Below, in pieces: positions 1 through 9,009 of a DNA stretch of 64,000 nt. Made by a program: the position numbers and the translations under genes. This stretch comes from JACMJL01 sp963791805 (GTDB taxonomy: Bacteria; Bacillota; Clostridia; Clostridiales; Clostridiaceae), in NCBI GenBank assembly GCA_963791805.1, contig CAWBTU010000006.1, positions 1,550,001 through 1,614,000 on the forward strand, given 5' to 3'. Positions within the stretch are counted from its first letter, which is position 1. Each line of letters starts with the position of its first letter. Below the pieces are notes generated by a model, which had not been told where the DNA came from, did not search any database, and saw only the letters and a list, made by a program, of their open reading frames with translations.

Positions 1-867
1 GAGATGGGAACCGCTTTTTTACAACAAATGATTGTTGAAACAAAACCAAAGACATTTTCTGATTTACTTCAGATCAGCGGACTATCACATGGTACCGATG
101 TATGGATTGGTAATGCACAGGAACTTGTGAAAAATGGTACTTGTACAATATCAGAGGTTATTGGAACAAGAGACGATATAATGCGTTACTTACTCTTAAA
201 AAAATTGCCTCCTAAAATGGCATTTAAAATTATGGAAAGTGTGAGAAAGGGTAAAGGTCTAACGGAAGAGTTTGAAAACTTAATGCTAGAATACAATGTA
301 CCAAATTGGTATATAGATTCTTGTAAAAAAATTAAATATATGTTTCCTAAGGCACATGCTGTGGCATATGTACTTTCTGCATATAGAATGGGTTGGTTTA
401 AAGTTTACTACCCAGAAGCTTTTTATACTACTTACTTTAGCGTAAGAGCAGATGACTTTGATGCTGAATTTCTTTGTCGTGGTGTTGATAAAATAAAAAA
501 TAAAATAGCTGAAATAAAGCTAAAGGGGAGGGACACTTCTGTTAAAGAAAGTAACCTTCAAACAATTTTAGAAATTACTTTAGAAATGCATTGTAGAGGA
601 ATAAAATTTGCCCCTATTGATTTATACAAATCTCATGCGCTGAAATTTTTAATTACAGAAGATGGAATTAGACCTCCTTTAAGGGCATTGCAAGGTGTAG
701 GGACTAATGCTGCTTGCAATATAATGAATTCTAGAGAAGAGGGAGAATTTATTTCTATAGAGGATTTGAAAAATCGTTCGAAAATTAGTAAAACTGTAGT
801 GGATACGTTAAAAAATTATGGATGTCTTGAAGGCTTTTCAGAAAGTAATCAATTAAGTTTGTTTTAA
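1..867 (+). CDS. polC: DNA polymerase III PolC-type, C-terminal part (5' end outside window)
   Basis: This is the last 288 residues of the Gram-positive replicative DNA polymerase PolC, which extends the chromosome as part of the replisome. The reading frame is open from base 1, so the start lies upstream. The stretch [24 protein letters not shown] and the following region match the conserved PolC C-terminal polymerase region. A helix-hairpin-helix-like segment follows ([13 protein letters not shown]). The protein ends in QLSLF, which matches the canonical beta-clamp binding pentapeptide, as expected for a processive polymerase. The N-terminal OB, PHP and exonuclease domains are not visible. 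The gene lies just before rimP, the usual Firmicute order. Confidence 0.95.
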   Translation, partial: EMGTAFLQQMIVETKPKTFSDLLQISGLSHGTDVWIGNAQELVKNGTCTISEVIGTRDDIMRYLLLKKLPPKMAFKIMESVRKGKGLTEEFENLMLEYNVPNWYIDSCKKIKYMFPKAHAVAYVLSAYRMGWFKVYYPEAFYTTYFSVRADDFDAEFLCRGVDKIKNKIAEIKLKGRDTSVKESNLQTILEITLEMHCRGIKFAPIDLYKSHALKFLITEDGIRPPLRALQGVGTNAACNIMNSREEGEFISIEDLKNRSKISKTVVDTLKNYGCLEGFSESNQLSLF

Positions 868-895
868 ACAAATATTTCCACAGTGAATTATTTAC

Positions 896-924
896 TTGAA
901 AGTTTATTTATTATATGATATAAT
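896..924 (+). promoter_or_regulatory. Predicted sigma-A promoter for the rimP-nusA-infB operon
   Basis: TTGAAA at 896-901 and a perfect TATAAT at 919-924 are separated by exactly 17 bases. It lies after the polC stop and before the leader hairpins. Inferred from consensus match only. Confidence 0.75.
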
Positions 925-962
925 TTCTGTAGTAAAGTATTAACTTAAATTAATGCATTGAG

Positions 963-982
963 GAGTGGGCGACAACCCGCTC
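963..982 (+). promoter_or_regulatory. Leader hairpin upstream of rimP
   Basis: GAGTGGG (963-969) pairs with CCCGCTC (976-982), with one G-U pair, around a six-base loop. It is about 30 bases downstream of the predicted start site and just ahead of the terminator-like hairpin. A role in control of the nusA operon is inferred. Confidence 0.5.
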
Positions 983-997
983 TTTATATTTGTATTT

Positions 998-1023
998 AAA
1001 CGCAACCTTGGTTGCGTTTTTCA
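998..1023 (+). terminator. Intrinsic terminator / attenuator before rimP
   Basis: AAACGCAAC (998-1006) and GTTGCGTTT (1011-1019) form a perfect 9-bp stem with loop CTTG, followed by a short T-run. Because a good promoter lies upstream at 896-924, the hairpin sits inside the rimP leader. It could therefore act as an attenuator as well as terminating polC transcripts. NusA-dependent termination in the leader of its own operon is established in Bacillus subtilis; applying it here is inference. Confidence 0.7.
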
Positions 1024-1075
1024 TTAGTCTTAGTATTGGCTAAAAAAAGAACCTATAAATTAAGGAGGCACTTAT

Positions 1076-1573
1076 ATGAGTAATGATTCTTTACTTGAAA
1101 ATCTATACAATTTAATAGAACCTATTATTAAAAATTTAGAATATGAATTTTATCATCTTGAGCTAATAAAGGAAGATGGCGAAGATTTTTTAAGAGTATA
1201 CATAGATAATGAAAATGGTATTTCGCTTTCGGATTGTGAAAAAGTTAGTCGACAAATTAGTACTATGCTAGATGAACAAGATCCAATTCCATTCGGTTAT
1301 TATTTAGAAGTATCTTCTCCTGGAGTATATAGAACACTTTTTAATGATAATCACTTAAATAAAGCTATTGGAGAATTTGTACTTGTGAAGCTAAATTCTT
1401 TGTTTAACGGTAATAGAGAATTAAAAGGAATCCTATCAACTTTCAATGATGTACAGGTTACTATTCGAAATAAAGAAATAGATATAACAATTCCTAAAGA
1501 TAAGATTAATAACATAAGCTTGACGGATGAGGAAGAAGGAGGAAATAAAAAAAATGAACCAGGAGTTTATTGA
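1076..1573 (+). CDS. rimP: Ribosome maturation factor RimP
   Basis: RimP (165 aa) assists maturation of the 30S ribosomal subunit. The protein has the family's N-terminal domain with the conserved stretch VYIDNENGISLSDCEKVSR and the motif YYLEVSSPGVYRTL, followed by the Sm-like C-terminal barrel. Start ATG 1076 is preceded by a good AAGGAGG site. The end overlaps the nusA start by 20 bases, so the two are probably translationally coupled. It is the first gene of the rimP-nusA-rnpM-ylxQ-infB operon. Confidence 0.95.
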   Translation: MSNDSLLENLYNLIEPIIKNLEYEFYHLELIKEDGEDFLRVYIDNENGISLSDCEKVSRQISTMLDEQDPIPFGYYLEVSSPGVYRTLFNDNHLNKAIGEFVLVKLNSLFNGNRELKGILSTFNDVQVTIRNKEIDITIPKDKINNISLTDEEEGGNKKNEPGVY

Positions 1574-2597
1574 AGCATTAAAGGAAATAGTAAAAGAAAA
1601 AGGTATTGATGAAGATTTACTTTTTACTACAATAGAAGATGCACTAGTTGCAGCCTATAAGAAGAATTTTGTAAATACTGTTGGTAGTAGCCAAAATGTT
1701 AAAGTTACAATGAATAGAGAAAATGGAGATATCCATGTTTATGCTCAGAAAATTGTTAGTGAGGAAATAATTGATATTTCTAATGAACTCACAGTAGATG
1801 AAGCAAGAGAAATCAACCCAAGATACCAATTAGGTGATACCGTAGACATGGAAGTTACACCAAAGACATTTGGAAGAGTGGCAGCTCAAGCTGCAAAACA
1901 AGTAGTTATTCAACGAATAAAAGAAGCTGAAAGAAGCATCATATACAATGAATTTATTGAAAAAGAATTTGATATTATCAGTGGTACAATACTTAGAAAA
2001 GATAAAGGAAACGTGCTTATTGATCTAGGTAGAATTGAAGCAGTCCTTGGACCTAATGAGCAAATTCTTAATGAAAATTATAATTTTAATGAAAGAATTA
2101 AATTATATATAGTAGAAGTAAAAAATACTACAAAAGGAGCTCAAATAGTAGTATCAAGAACTCATCCAGGACTCGTAAAAAGATTATTTGAACTTGAAGT
2201 TCCTGAAATATATAATGGAATTGTAGAAATTAAAGGAATTTCTAGAGAAGCAGGCTCAAGAACTAAAATTGCTGTACATTCAAATGATGAAAATGTTGAT
2301 CCAATGGGAGCTTGTGTTGGACCGAAAGGTGCCAGAGTTCAAAATATTGTTACTGAATTGAAAAACGAAAAAATTGATATAATAAAGTGGAGTAAACTTC
2401 CAGAAGAGTTTATATCAAATGCACTTAGTCCAGCAAAAACTTTAGAAGTATCAATTAATGAAGAAAGCAAATCTGCTAAAGTTGTTGTTGACGATAATCA
2501 ACTTTCATTAGCTATCGGTAAAGAAGGTCAAAATGTTAGACTTGCTGCTAAGCTTACAGGTTGGAAAATAGATATTAAAAGCAAATCACAAGTATAA
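1554..2597 (+). CDS. nusA: Transcription termination/antitermination protein NusA
   Basis: NusA (347 aa) binds RNA polymerase and modulates pausing, termination and antitermination. Visible parts in order: the N-terminal RNAP-binding domain, an S1 domain (around ISGTILRKDKGNVLIDLGR), and two KH domains (GPKGARVQNIV and IGKEGQNVRLAAKLTGW). It lacks the C-terminal acidic repeats of E. coli NusA, as is usual in Firmicutes. I chose ATG 1554, which has AGGAGG at 1537-1542; an in-frame ATG at 1527 has no comparable site. The gene overlaps the end of rimP. It may control its own operon through the upstream attenuator-like hairpin. Confidence 0.96.
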   Translation: MNQEFIEALKEIVKEKGIDEDLLFTTIEDALVAAYKKNFVNTVGSSQNVKVTMNRENGDIHVYAQKIVSEEIIDISNELTVDEAREINPRYQLGDTVDMEVTPKTFGRVAAQAAKQVVIQRIKEAERSIIYNEFIEKEFDIISGTILRKDKGNVLIDLGRIEAVLGPNEQILNENYNFNERIKLYIVEVKNTTKGAQIVVSRTHPGLVKRLFELEVPEIYNGIVEIKGISREAGSRTKIAVHSNDENVDPMGACVGPKGARVQNIVTELKNEKIDIIKWSKLPEEFISNALSPAKTLEVSINEESKSAKVVVDDNQLSLAIGKEGQNVRLAAKLTGWKIDIKSKSQV

Positions 2598-2628
2598 AGT
2601 AATTCTACTGAAAGGCAGGTGTTTGTTT

Positions 2629-2898
2629 TTGGCACTTAAAAAAATACCGCAAAGAATGTGCACAGGCTGCATGGAAATGAAGTCTAAAAAAGAGCTGATC
2701 AGAGTAGTTAGAAACAAAGAAAATGAAGTTTCTATAGATTTAACAGGTAAAAAACCTGGTAGAGGTGCTTATATATGCAAACAATTAGATTGCTTTGAGA
2801 AAGCTTATAAAACTCATAGATTAGAAAAAAATTTAGAAGTAAAAATTCCTGAAGAACTGTATAATATACTTAGAGAGGAGCTTTCAATTGAAGAATAA
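2629..2898 (+). CDS. rnpM: YlxR/RnpM family RNA-binding protein
   Basis: This 89-aa protein belongs to the YlxR family (DUF448). In B. subtilis the member is called RnpM, a modulator of RNase P. The signature is present: RMCTGCMEMKSKKELIRVVR followed by GRGAYICKQLDCFEKA. The start is uncertain: TTG 2629 is spaced about 7 bases from AGGTG, whereas TTG 2623 lies too close to it. The gene sits between nusA and ylxQ as in most Firmicutes, and its stop overlaps the ylxQ start. Confidence 0.88.
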   Translation: MALKKIPQRMCTGCMEMKSKKELIRVVRNKENEVSIDLTGKKPGRGAYICKQLDCFEKAYKTHRLEKNLEVKIPEELYNILREELSIEE

Positions 2899-3202
2899 AT
2901 TTCTTCAATTCCTTGGATTGACTAAAAGAGCTGGCAAATTACTCGAAGGCTATAATAAATGTGAGGATGCAATTAAACTAAACAGGGTTAAACTCATAAT
3001 ATTATCTGATGAAGTATCACAAAATACTAAAGATAAATTCTCAAATGTTTGTAATAGATTTGAAATTCATATTATTAAAAATGTTAATGTAGAAGAACTC
3101 AGTAATAGCATTGGTTTATCTAAAATAGGTGTTTTAGGTGTTACTGATTGGAAGATGAGTGAAGAATTAATTAAGTTATGGAAGGAACAAAATAATGAAT
3201 AA
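2888..3202 (+). CDS. ylxQ: L7Ae/YlxQ family ribosome-associated protein
   Basis: This 104-aa protein is of the L7Ae/L30e kink-turn RNA-binding family, probably binding ribosomal or RNase P-type RNA. The family pattern is visible: FLGLTKRAGKLLEGYNKCEDAIK, then VKLIILSDEVSQNTKDKF and LSKIGVLGVTD. It starts at TTG 2888 after GAGAGGAG and overlaps the last 11 bases of rnpM, so translation is likely coupled. The exact RNA target is not evident from the sequence. Confidence 0.88.
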   Translation: MKNKFLQFLGLTKRAGKLLEGYNKCEDAIKLNRVKLIILSDEVSQNTKDKFSNVCNRFEIHIIKNVNVEELSNSIGLSKIGVLGVTDWKMSEELIKLWKEQNNE

Positions 3203-3223
3203 AGAATAATCGGGGGTGTATAT

Positions 3224-5329
3224 ATGACCAAGATAAGAGTACATGAACTAGGAAAAGAATTAGGTATATCAAGCAAAGATCTAATAACATTATTAATGAA
3301 TGAATTTAACATAGAAGTAAAAAATCACATGAGTGTGGTGGATGATGAGGATGCGGAGCTAATTAAAGAATTTATAATTGAAAGCGCTAAAAAAGATACA
3401 AATGCAGATGCACAAGCAGTATCAAATGAGAACAAAAAAGGTATTGTTGAAGAATATGAAGAAATACTTGATGAAGAAGCTTTAAATGTTAAAATAAAGA
3501 AAAATAAAAAGGTAGAATCTGAGGAAAAGCAGTCAAGAGAACAAAACAATACTGTAGAAAAAGTTAAAGAATTAGATGTTCTTGAAATAGATAATACTAT
3601 TACAGTTAAGGAAATAGCAGAGAAATTTAACAAACCTACAAATGAAGTTATGAAACAACTTATGTTCGTAGGAGTAATGGCTAGTATGAATCAAGAAATT
3701 GATTTTAAAACTGCTGAAAAATTAGCTGAAAAATTTGATTTTAAATTGCTTTTAAAGCAGACTGAAAATTTAGGTGTTGCTGAAGAGGAAGAAGACTTAT
3801 TTGAAGATACTGAAGAAGGTCAAAAAAGACCTGCTGTGGTTACAGTAATGGGTCACGTTGATCACGGTAAGACTTCACTCTTAGATGCTATAAGAAAAGC
3901 AAAAGTTACTGAGTCTGAAGCTGGTGGAATTACTCAGCATATTGGTGCGTACACAGTTAATATTAATGGAGAAAAAATCACATTTTTAGATACTCCTGGA
4001 CATGAAGCCTTTACTGCTATGAGAGCTAGAGGTGCACAAATCACTGATATAGTTATTTTAGTTGTTGCAGCTGATGATGGATTAATGCCTCAAACTATTG
4101 AAGCTATAAACCACTGTAAAGCAGCTAATGTTCCTATTATTGTTGCAATAAACAAAATCGATAAAGCTGGAGCAAATATTGAAAATGTTAAACAAGAATT
4201 GACTCAATATGAACTTGTAGCAGAAGATTGGGGTGGAGATACAGTTTGTGTACCAGTATCTGCTCGTACTAAAGAAGGTATTGATGATCTTCTTGAAATG
4301 GTAATACTTACTGCAGAAATTCAAGAGCTTAAAGCCAACGCAAATAGACATGCTAAAGGAACTGTAATTGAAGCAAAACTTGATAAAGGTAGAGGTCCTG
4401 TTGCCTCATTACTTATTCAAAATGGTACAATACATGTTGGAAATTCAATTATAGTAGGATCAACATACGGAAGAATTAGAGCTATGTTTGATGACAAGGG
4501 AAAGAAAATTAAATCAGCTGGTCCTTCAATTCCAGTTGAGATTCTTGGACTTTCTGATGTTCCTGCTGCTGGAGATAGATTCCATGTTGTAAAAGATGAA
4601 AAAACTGCTAGAGATTTGGCTGATAAGAGAAAGATTGTAATCAGAAATGAATACTTACAATCTACTCATAAAGTATCACTTGAAGATCTTTACAATCAAA
4701 TAAAAGAAGGCAAAATAAAAGAATTGGGCATAATAGTAAAGGCTGATGTTCAAGGCTCTCTTGAAGCTATTAGACAAACTTTAGAAAAGCTTTCAAATGA
4801 ATCAGTTAAAGTTAGAGTTATTCATGGTGCAGTTGGTACTATTACTGAAACCGATATTACTTTAGCATCTGCATCAAATGCTATAATTATAGGCTTTAAT
4901 GTAAGACCAGATACTAATGCAATTCAACTTGCTGATAAAGAAAATGTTGAAATTAAAACATATAGTATTATATATAATGCTATAGATGATATTAAAGCAG
5001 CTATGGTTGGAATGCTTGAACCTGTATATAAAGAAGTAATTATGGGAAGAACAGAAATTCGTCAAATCTACAAAGTTTCAAATGTAGGTACAATAGCTGG
5101 TTGCTATGTCCTTGATGGAAAAATTACAAGAGGTAGTAGCATAAGACTGCTTAGATCTGGTATTGTTGTTCTTGAAGGAACATTAAATTCATTAAAAAGA
5201 TTTAAAGATGATGCAAAAGAAGTTGCTGCTGGATACGAATGCGGACTTAGTATAGAAAAATATAATGATATAAGGGAAGGCGATATTATTGAAGCCTTTG
5301 AAATGCAAGAGATAAAGCCTAAAGCCTAA
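3224..5329 (+). CDS. infB: Translation initiation factor IF-2
   Basis: IF-2 (701 aa) is the GTPase that brings initiator tRNA to the 30S subunit. An N-terminal IF2_N domain is followed by a charged Lys/Glu-rich linker (about residues 65-120) and a second IF2_N segment. The G domain has G1 [10 protein letters not shown]3 DTPGHEAF and G4 NKID. The C-terminal domains II-IV bind fMet-tRNA. ATG 3224 has a GGGGGTG-like ribosome site. The length is short for the family because the linker is short, as is common in clostridia. It is the fifth gene of the operon. Confidence 0.97.
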   Translation: MTKIRVHELGKELGISSKDLITLLMNEFNIEVKNHMSVVDDEDAELIKEFIIESAKKDTNADAQAVSNENKKGIVEEYEEILDEEALNVKIKKNKKVESEEKQSREQNNTVEKVKELDVLEIDNTITVKEIAEKFNKPTNEVMKQLMFVGVMASMNQEIDFKTAEKLAEKFDFKLLLKQTENLGVAEEEEDLFEDTEEGQKRPAVVTVMGHVDHGKTSLLDAIRKAKVTESEAGGITQHIGAYTVNINGEKITFLDTPGHEAFTAMRARGAQITDIVILVVAADDGLMPQTIEAINHCKAANVPIIVAINKIDKAGANIENVKQELTQYELVAEDWGGDTVCVPVSARTKEGIDDLLEMVILTAEIQELKANANRHAKGTVIEAKLDKGRGPVASLLIQNGTIHVGNSIIVGSTYGRIRAMFDDKGKKIKSAGPSIPVEILGLSDVPAAGDRFHVVKDEKTARDLADKRKIVIRNEYLQSTHKVSLEDLYNQIKEGKIKELGIIVKADVQGSLEAIRQTLEKLSNESVKVRVIHGAVGTITETDITLASASNAIIIGFNVRPDTNAIQLADKENVEIKTYSIIYNAIDDIKAAMVGMLEPVYKEVIMGRTEIRQIYKVSNVGTIAGCYVLDGKITRGSSIRLLRSGIVVLEGTLNSLKRFKDDAKEVAAGYECGLSIEKYNDIREGDIIEAFEMQEIKPKA

Positions 5330-5344
5330 GCTTTAAAATTAAAC

Positions 5345-5366
5345 TGAAGCTTTTCATAAAGCTTCA
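5345..5366 (+). other. Intercistronic hairpin between infB and rbfA
   Basis: TGAAGCTTT (5345-5353) and AAAGCTTCA (5358-5366) form a perfect 9-bp stem with a four-base loop. No T-run follows, so it is more likely an RNA stability or processing hairpin than a terminator. Confidence 0.5.
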
Positions 5367-5390
5367 CAATAATAGAAGGAGATAGATTAT

Positions 5391-5759
5391 ATGGCTAAAT
5401 ACAGATCAGATAGAATAAATGAAGAAATGCGAAAAGAGATTAGTAGCATAATCCAAAACGATGTGAGAGATCCTCGAATCACTTCAATGGTAAGCGTTAC
5501 CAAAGTAGACGTTACAAAGGATTTAATGTACGCAAAAGTTTATGTTAGTATTTTTGGAAAAGAAGAAGAAAGTAAGGCTGAAACTTTTGCAGCTATAAAA
5601 AACTCCCTTGGCTTTATACGGCGGGAAGTTGGTCACAGAATACAATTAAGACACACACCACAACTTATTCTTGAATTAGATACAACAATAGAACACGGTA
5701 TGCACATAAATGACATACTACACAAAATAAAGGAGAATAGCTCAAATGATAATGAATAA
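5391..5759 (+). CDS. rbfA: 30S ribosome-binding factor RbfA
   Basis: RbfA (122 aa) is a KH-like protein that binds immature 30S subunits and helps process the 5' end of 16S rRNA. The family core is clear: RINEEMRKEISSIIQNDVRDPRI, then VDVTKDLMYAKVYVS and the C-terminal RHTPQLILELDTTIEHG. The start ATG 5391 follows AGAAGGAGA. The end overlaps nrnA by 14 bases. Its position after infB is standard. Confidence 0.95.
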   Translation: MAKYRSDRINEEMRKEISSIIQNDVRDPRITSMVSVTKVDVTKDLMYAKVYVSIFGKEEESKAETFAAIKNSLGFIRREVGHRIQLRHTPQLILELDTTIEHGMHINDILHKIKENSSNDNE

Positions 5760-6708
5760 TATTTTGAGCAAAATAATAGATTCTAAAAAGCTATGCATTA
5801 CATGTCATACATCTCCTGATGGAGATGCTGCCGGAAGTGTATTAGCACTTTACATTGGATTAAAGCTTATAGGTAAAGAGATATGTGTCCTTGCAAAGGA
5901 TCCCATATCCACTTCCTATGGCTTTCTTCCATGTTCAGAGGTAATGAATGGTGAGATTTATGAAATACCTAAGGATACGGATTGTGTAGTGGTTTTAGAT
6001 TGTGGAAATGTTGAAAGAATAAATGCTGATTTAAATATTAATGAAAAAAACTATGTGCTCATTAATATTGATCATCATCTTTCTAACAATATGTATGGTG
6101 ATTTAAACTTTGTAGACACTAATGCAGCAGCAGTTGGTGAGATAGTTTACCAGATGCTTAAAATACTCGGAGTTAAAATAACTAAGGATATAGCCGACTG
6201 TTTGTACACATCGCTATTAACAGATACTGGTTCCTTTAGATTTTCTAATACAACTTCCGTTACTCACACTATTGCAGGTGATCTTATAAATTGTGGTGTA
6301 AACGTTGATAAATTATATGCTACTATATATGAAAATAAGACTTTCGAAAGAGTAAAGCTATATGGAGCTATTATTGAAAGTATGCGATTAGTTCATGATA
6401 ATAAAATATGTATTATGAAATTAACTAGTCAAGTCCTAGCAACGCTTAATATGACAAGTAAAATAGATACTTCTGATGCGTTACCTTTGGGAATGCAAAT
6501 TGATACTGTTGAAATAGTCGTATTGATTAAAGAAATAGATGGTGGTGTTAAGATTAGCTTAAGGTCCAAAGATAAAATTGATGTTAGAAAAGTGGCGGAA
6601 AAATTTGGCGGTGGTGGTCACAAGAAAGCATCCGGCCTTTCACTTACTGAAAATATAATAGATGCTGAAAACATTATAATTAAAGCTATAGAAAATGAGT
6701 TGATTTAA
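5746..6708 (+). CDS. nrnA: DHH/DHHA1 phosphoesterase, NrnA-like nanoRNase
   Basis: This 320-aa protein is a DHH-family phosphoesterase like B. subtilis NrnA, which degrades 2-5 nt RNA and dephosphorylates pAp. Metal-binding motifs are present: DGDAAGS near the N-terminus, VVLDCGN, and the DHH motif (IDHHLSNN). The DHHA1 substrate-binding domain at the C-terminus has [10 protein letters not shown]. The start is ATG 5746; ATG 5752 in the same frame is an alternative. It overlaps rbfA at its start and truB by one base at its end. Confidence 0.92.
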   Translation: MIMNNILSKIIDSKKLCITCHTSPDGDAAGSVLALYIGLKLIGKEICVLAKDPISTSYGFLPCSEVMNGEIYEIPKDTDCVVVLDCGNVERINADLNINEKNYVLINIDHHLSNNMYGDLNFVDTNAAAVGEIVYQMLKILGVKITKDIADCLYTSLLTDTGSFRFSNTTSVTHTIAGDLINCGVNVDKLYATIYENKTFERVKLYGAIIESMRLVHDNKICIMKLTSQVLATLNMTSKIDTSDALPLGMQIDTVEIVVLIKEIDGGVKISLRSKDKIDVRKVAEKFGGGGHKKASGLSLTENIIDAENIIIKAIENELI

Positions 6709-7577
6709 TGGATGGAGTAATAAACGTATATAAGCCAGTTGGTATTACCTCTTTCGACGTTGTATGGAAAGTAAGAAAACTTGCTCATACAAAGAAAGTT
6801 GGTCATACGGGTACACTTGATCCTGAAGCATCAGGTGTGTTACCAATATGTGTTGGAAAAGGCACAAAGATTGTTGATTATATTATGAATGGTAGCAAAG
6901 TTTATAAGACCCAATTAAAGCTTGGAATTTCTACAGATTCTTATGATAGAGAAGGTAAGGTTACAAGTGAAAGAAGTGTCAATTGTACTGAAAATGATAT
7001 AATTGATACTGTAAAAAGTTTTGTTGGAGAAATATCACAAATACCTCCAATGTATAGTGCTCTTAAAGTAAATGGTGTTAGACTATACGAACTTGCTAGA
7101 AAGGGCATTGAAATTGAAAGAAATGAACGAAAAATAACTATATACGACATCGAAATTGAAAGTATAGATATGCCTTATGTTTATTTAATTGTAAAATGTT
7201 CAAAGGGTACATATATTAGAAGTTTATGCCAAGATATTGGTGAAAAACTTAATTGTGGCGCAACAATGTGGAATCTTGAAAGAACTCAAACTAGTATTTT
7301 TTCATTAGAAAACTCCACTCCACTCGAAAACTTTACCGAGGAAAACATCCCTAGTAAAATTATCTCTATTGAAGAAGCTTTAGCGGACTTTCCTAAAATA
7401 AGTTTTGGAAATACTTATCAGAAACAGTTATTAAATGGAGTACCTTTATTCGATAGAGAAATAATAAAGGCTATTGACATTAATCAAATGTATAGAGTAT
7501 ACATTGAAGATGATAAATTTCTTGGGTTGGGTAATATGCAAGAAAATGGTTTTAAAATGAAAAAATCGTTATTTTAG
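6708..7577 (+). CDS. truB: tRNA pseudouridine(55) synthase TruB
   Basis: TruB (289 aa) converts U55 in the T-loop of tRNAs to pseudouridine. The catalytic motif [15 protein letters not shown] contains the nucleophilic Asp. The region [20 protein letters not shown] and [17 protein letters not shown] match the family. The C-terminal 60 residues fit the PUA-like tail. It starts at ATG 6708, overlapping the last base of nrnA. Confidence 0.96.
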   Translation: MDGVINVYKPVGITSFDVVWKVRKLAHTKKVGHTGTLDPEASGVLPICVGKGTKIVDYIMNGSKVYKTQLKLGISTDSYDREGKVTSERSVNCTENDIIDTVKSFVGEISQIPPMYSALKVNGVRLYELARKGIEIERNERKITIYDIEIESIDMPYVYLIVKCSKGTYIRSLCQDIGEKLNCGATMWNLERTQTSIFSLENSTPLENFTEENIPSKIISIEEALADFPKISFGNTYQKQLLNGVPLFDREIIKAIDINQMYRVYIEDDKFLGLGNMQENGFKMKKSLF

Positions 7578-7587
7578 GAGTGAGCCT

Positions 7588-8511
7588 ATGATAATTTTAG
7601 AAGATAATTTTAGCGTAATTCAAAAAGAAAAAAGCTATATTGCATTAGGAAGCTTTGATGGACTCCATTTAGGCCATATCTCGCTAATAAATAAAGCTAT
7701 TGGACTATCTAAATCTTCAAATGCAATGAGTATGGTATATACATTTAAAAACCATCCTCTTACAATTGTAAATGAAGAAATGGTACCTAAATTGCTTTGT
7801 AGTAATAATTACAAAATAGAACTTCTTGAAAATTTAGGATTAGATGTGCTTACTCTTGCTACTTTCGATGAAGAGTTTATGAAATTAACACCTGAAGAAT
7901 TTATTAAAAGTATAATACATTTTTATAATGCAAAAGGACTAGTAGTAGGCTTTAATTATAGGTTTGGTTATAAAAACCTAGGTGATGTAGAGTTATTGAA
8001 AAAACTAAGTAGTGAATTAAATTTTGAACTTTATATTATGGACCCAGTTAAGCTCTCTGGAGAAATTATAAGTAGCTCTAAGATTAGACATCATATTTTA
8101 GAAGGGGAAGTTTCAGAAGCTACTAAACTTCTTGGCCGTCCTTATATGATGGAAGGTAAGGTTATTAAAGGAAAACAATTTGGTCACACAATTGGGTTCC
8201 CTACAATAAATCTTGACTATGACAAAAAGTTTATTTTGCCCTGTGGAGGCGTTTATTATACCATTGTTGAATATAAAGGTATCTATTATAAAGGTATTAC
8301 CAATGTAGGCTATAACCCTACCGTTAAAGGTAAAAAGCTGAGTATTGAAACCCATATATTAGATTTCGATAAATTCATTTATGATGAAAATGTTAGAATA
8401 TATTTTAAAACTAAATTTAGAGATGAAAAAAAGTTTAATTCTATTGAAGAGTTAATTGAAGTACTAAAAAAAGACAAAATCTATGCAGAAAATCAAAAAC
8501 TAGAAATATAA
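7588..8511 (+). CDS. ribF: Bifunctional riboflavin kinase / FAD synthetase
   Basis: RibF (307 aa) phosphorylates riboflavin to FMN and adenylylates FMN to FAD. The N-terminal nucleotidyltransferase half has the HIGH-like motif GSFDGLHLGH and the ISSSKIRHHI segment. The C-terminal flavokinase half has GRPYMMEGKVIKGKQFG, GFPTINL and GVYYTIV. It follows truB by ten bases and closes the operon. No FMN riboswitch is visible upstream, consistent with a constitutive operon. Confidence 0.96.
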   Translation: MIILEDNFSVIQKEKSYIALGSFDGLHLGHISLINKAIGLSKSSNAMSMVYTFKNHPLTIVNEEMVPKLLCSNNYKIELLENLGLDVLTLATFDEEFMKLTPEEFIKSIIHFYNAKGLVVGFNYRFGYKNLGDVELLKKLSSELNFELYIMDPVKLSGEIISSSKIRHHILEGEVSEATKLLGRPYMMEGKVIKGKQFGHTIGFPTINLDYDKKFILPCGGVYYTIVEYKGIYYKGITNVGYNPTVKGKKLSIETHILDFDKFIYDENVRIYFKTKFRDEKKFNSIEELIEVLKKDKIYAENQKLEI

Positions 8512-8532
8512 CAAATAAAAAACAGAATTTAA

Positions 8533-8561
8533 TTTACTTTTATACTTTTGTTTGTTATAAT
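8533..8561 (+). promoter_or_regulatory. Predicted sigma-A promoter of rpsO
   Basis: TTTACT at 8533-8538 and a perfect TATAAT at 8556-8561 are separated by 17 bases. It gives a leader of about 75 nt before rpsO. Confidence 0.72.
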
Positions 8562-8565
8562 AATC

Positions 8566-8644
8566 GATGGGAACCTTTCGCTAAGAATACTGAATCACCA
8601 ACGGTATCCATGGAGAATAGGGGATAATATTAGGAGGTGAAATC
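8566..8644 (+). promoter_or_regulatory. Candidate autoregulatory leader of rpsO
   Basis: The leader between the predicted start site and rpsO is relatively GC-rich and holds short complementary runs, for example GAATAC (8585-8590) against GTATCC further on. Ribosomal protein S15 is known to bind structured rpsO leaders of several unrelated types, including in Firmicutes. Assignment to such a leader is by position and composition only. Confidence 0.4.
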
Positions 8645-8908
8645 ATGAATAAAGAGAAAAAAGAAGAATTGATTAAGGCATACGCAAGACACGAAGGAGA
8701 TACTGGTTCTCCAGAAGTACAAATTGCGTTACTTACTCAAAGAATCAATCATTTAAATGATCATTTAAAGATTCATAAGAAAGATCATCACTCTAGAAGA
8801 GGTCTTTTAATGATGGTTGGTCAAAGAAGAGGTCTTCTTAACTACCTTGCAGCTGAAGATATTGAAAGATATCGTTCTTTAATTGAGAGATTAGGTTTAA
8901 GAAAGTAA
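8645..8908 (+). CDS. rpsO: 30S ribosomal protein S15
   Basis: S15 (87 aa) binds 16S rRNA early in 30S assembly. The protein is full length and shows the signature [19 protein letters not shown] and [28 protein letters not shown] 8645 has a strong AGGAGGTGA site. It has its own promoter, leader and downstream hairpin, and lies before pnp, the usual order in many bacteria. Confidence 0.98.
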   Translation: MNKEKKEELIKAYARHEGDTGSPEVQIALLTQRINHLNDHLKIHKKDHHSRRGLLMMVGQRRGLLNYLAAEDIERYRSLIERLGLRK

Positions 8909-8910
8909 TT

Positions 8911-8936
8911 AGAGCGGGTGACCGCTCTATTATTTT
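8911..8936 (+). terminator. Terminator after rpsO
   Basis: AGAGCGG (8911-8917) and CCGCTCT (8922-8928) form a perfect stem with loop GTGA, followed by a T-rich stretch interrupted by A. Likely only partial termination ahead of pnp. Confidence 0.6.
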
Positions 8937-9009
8937 AAAGTATATCTTTATATAATATTCAAATACTATAATTAAAAATAAATAAACATATTTGAAAGGG
9001 GGTATATGC

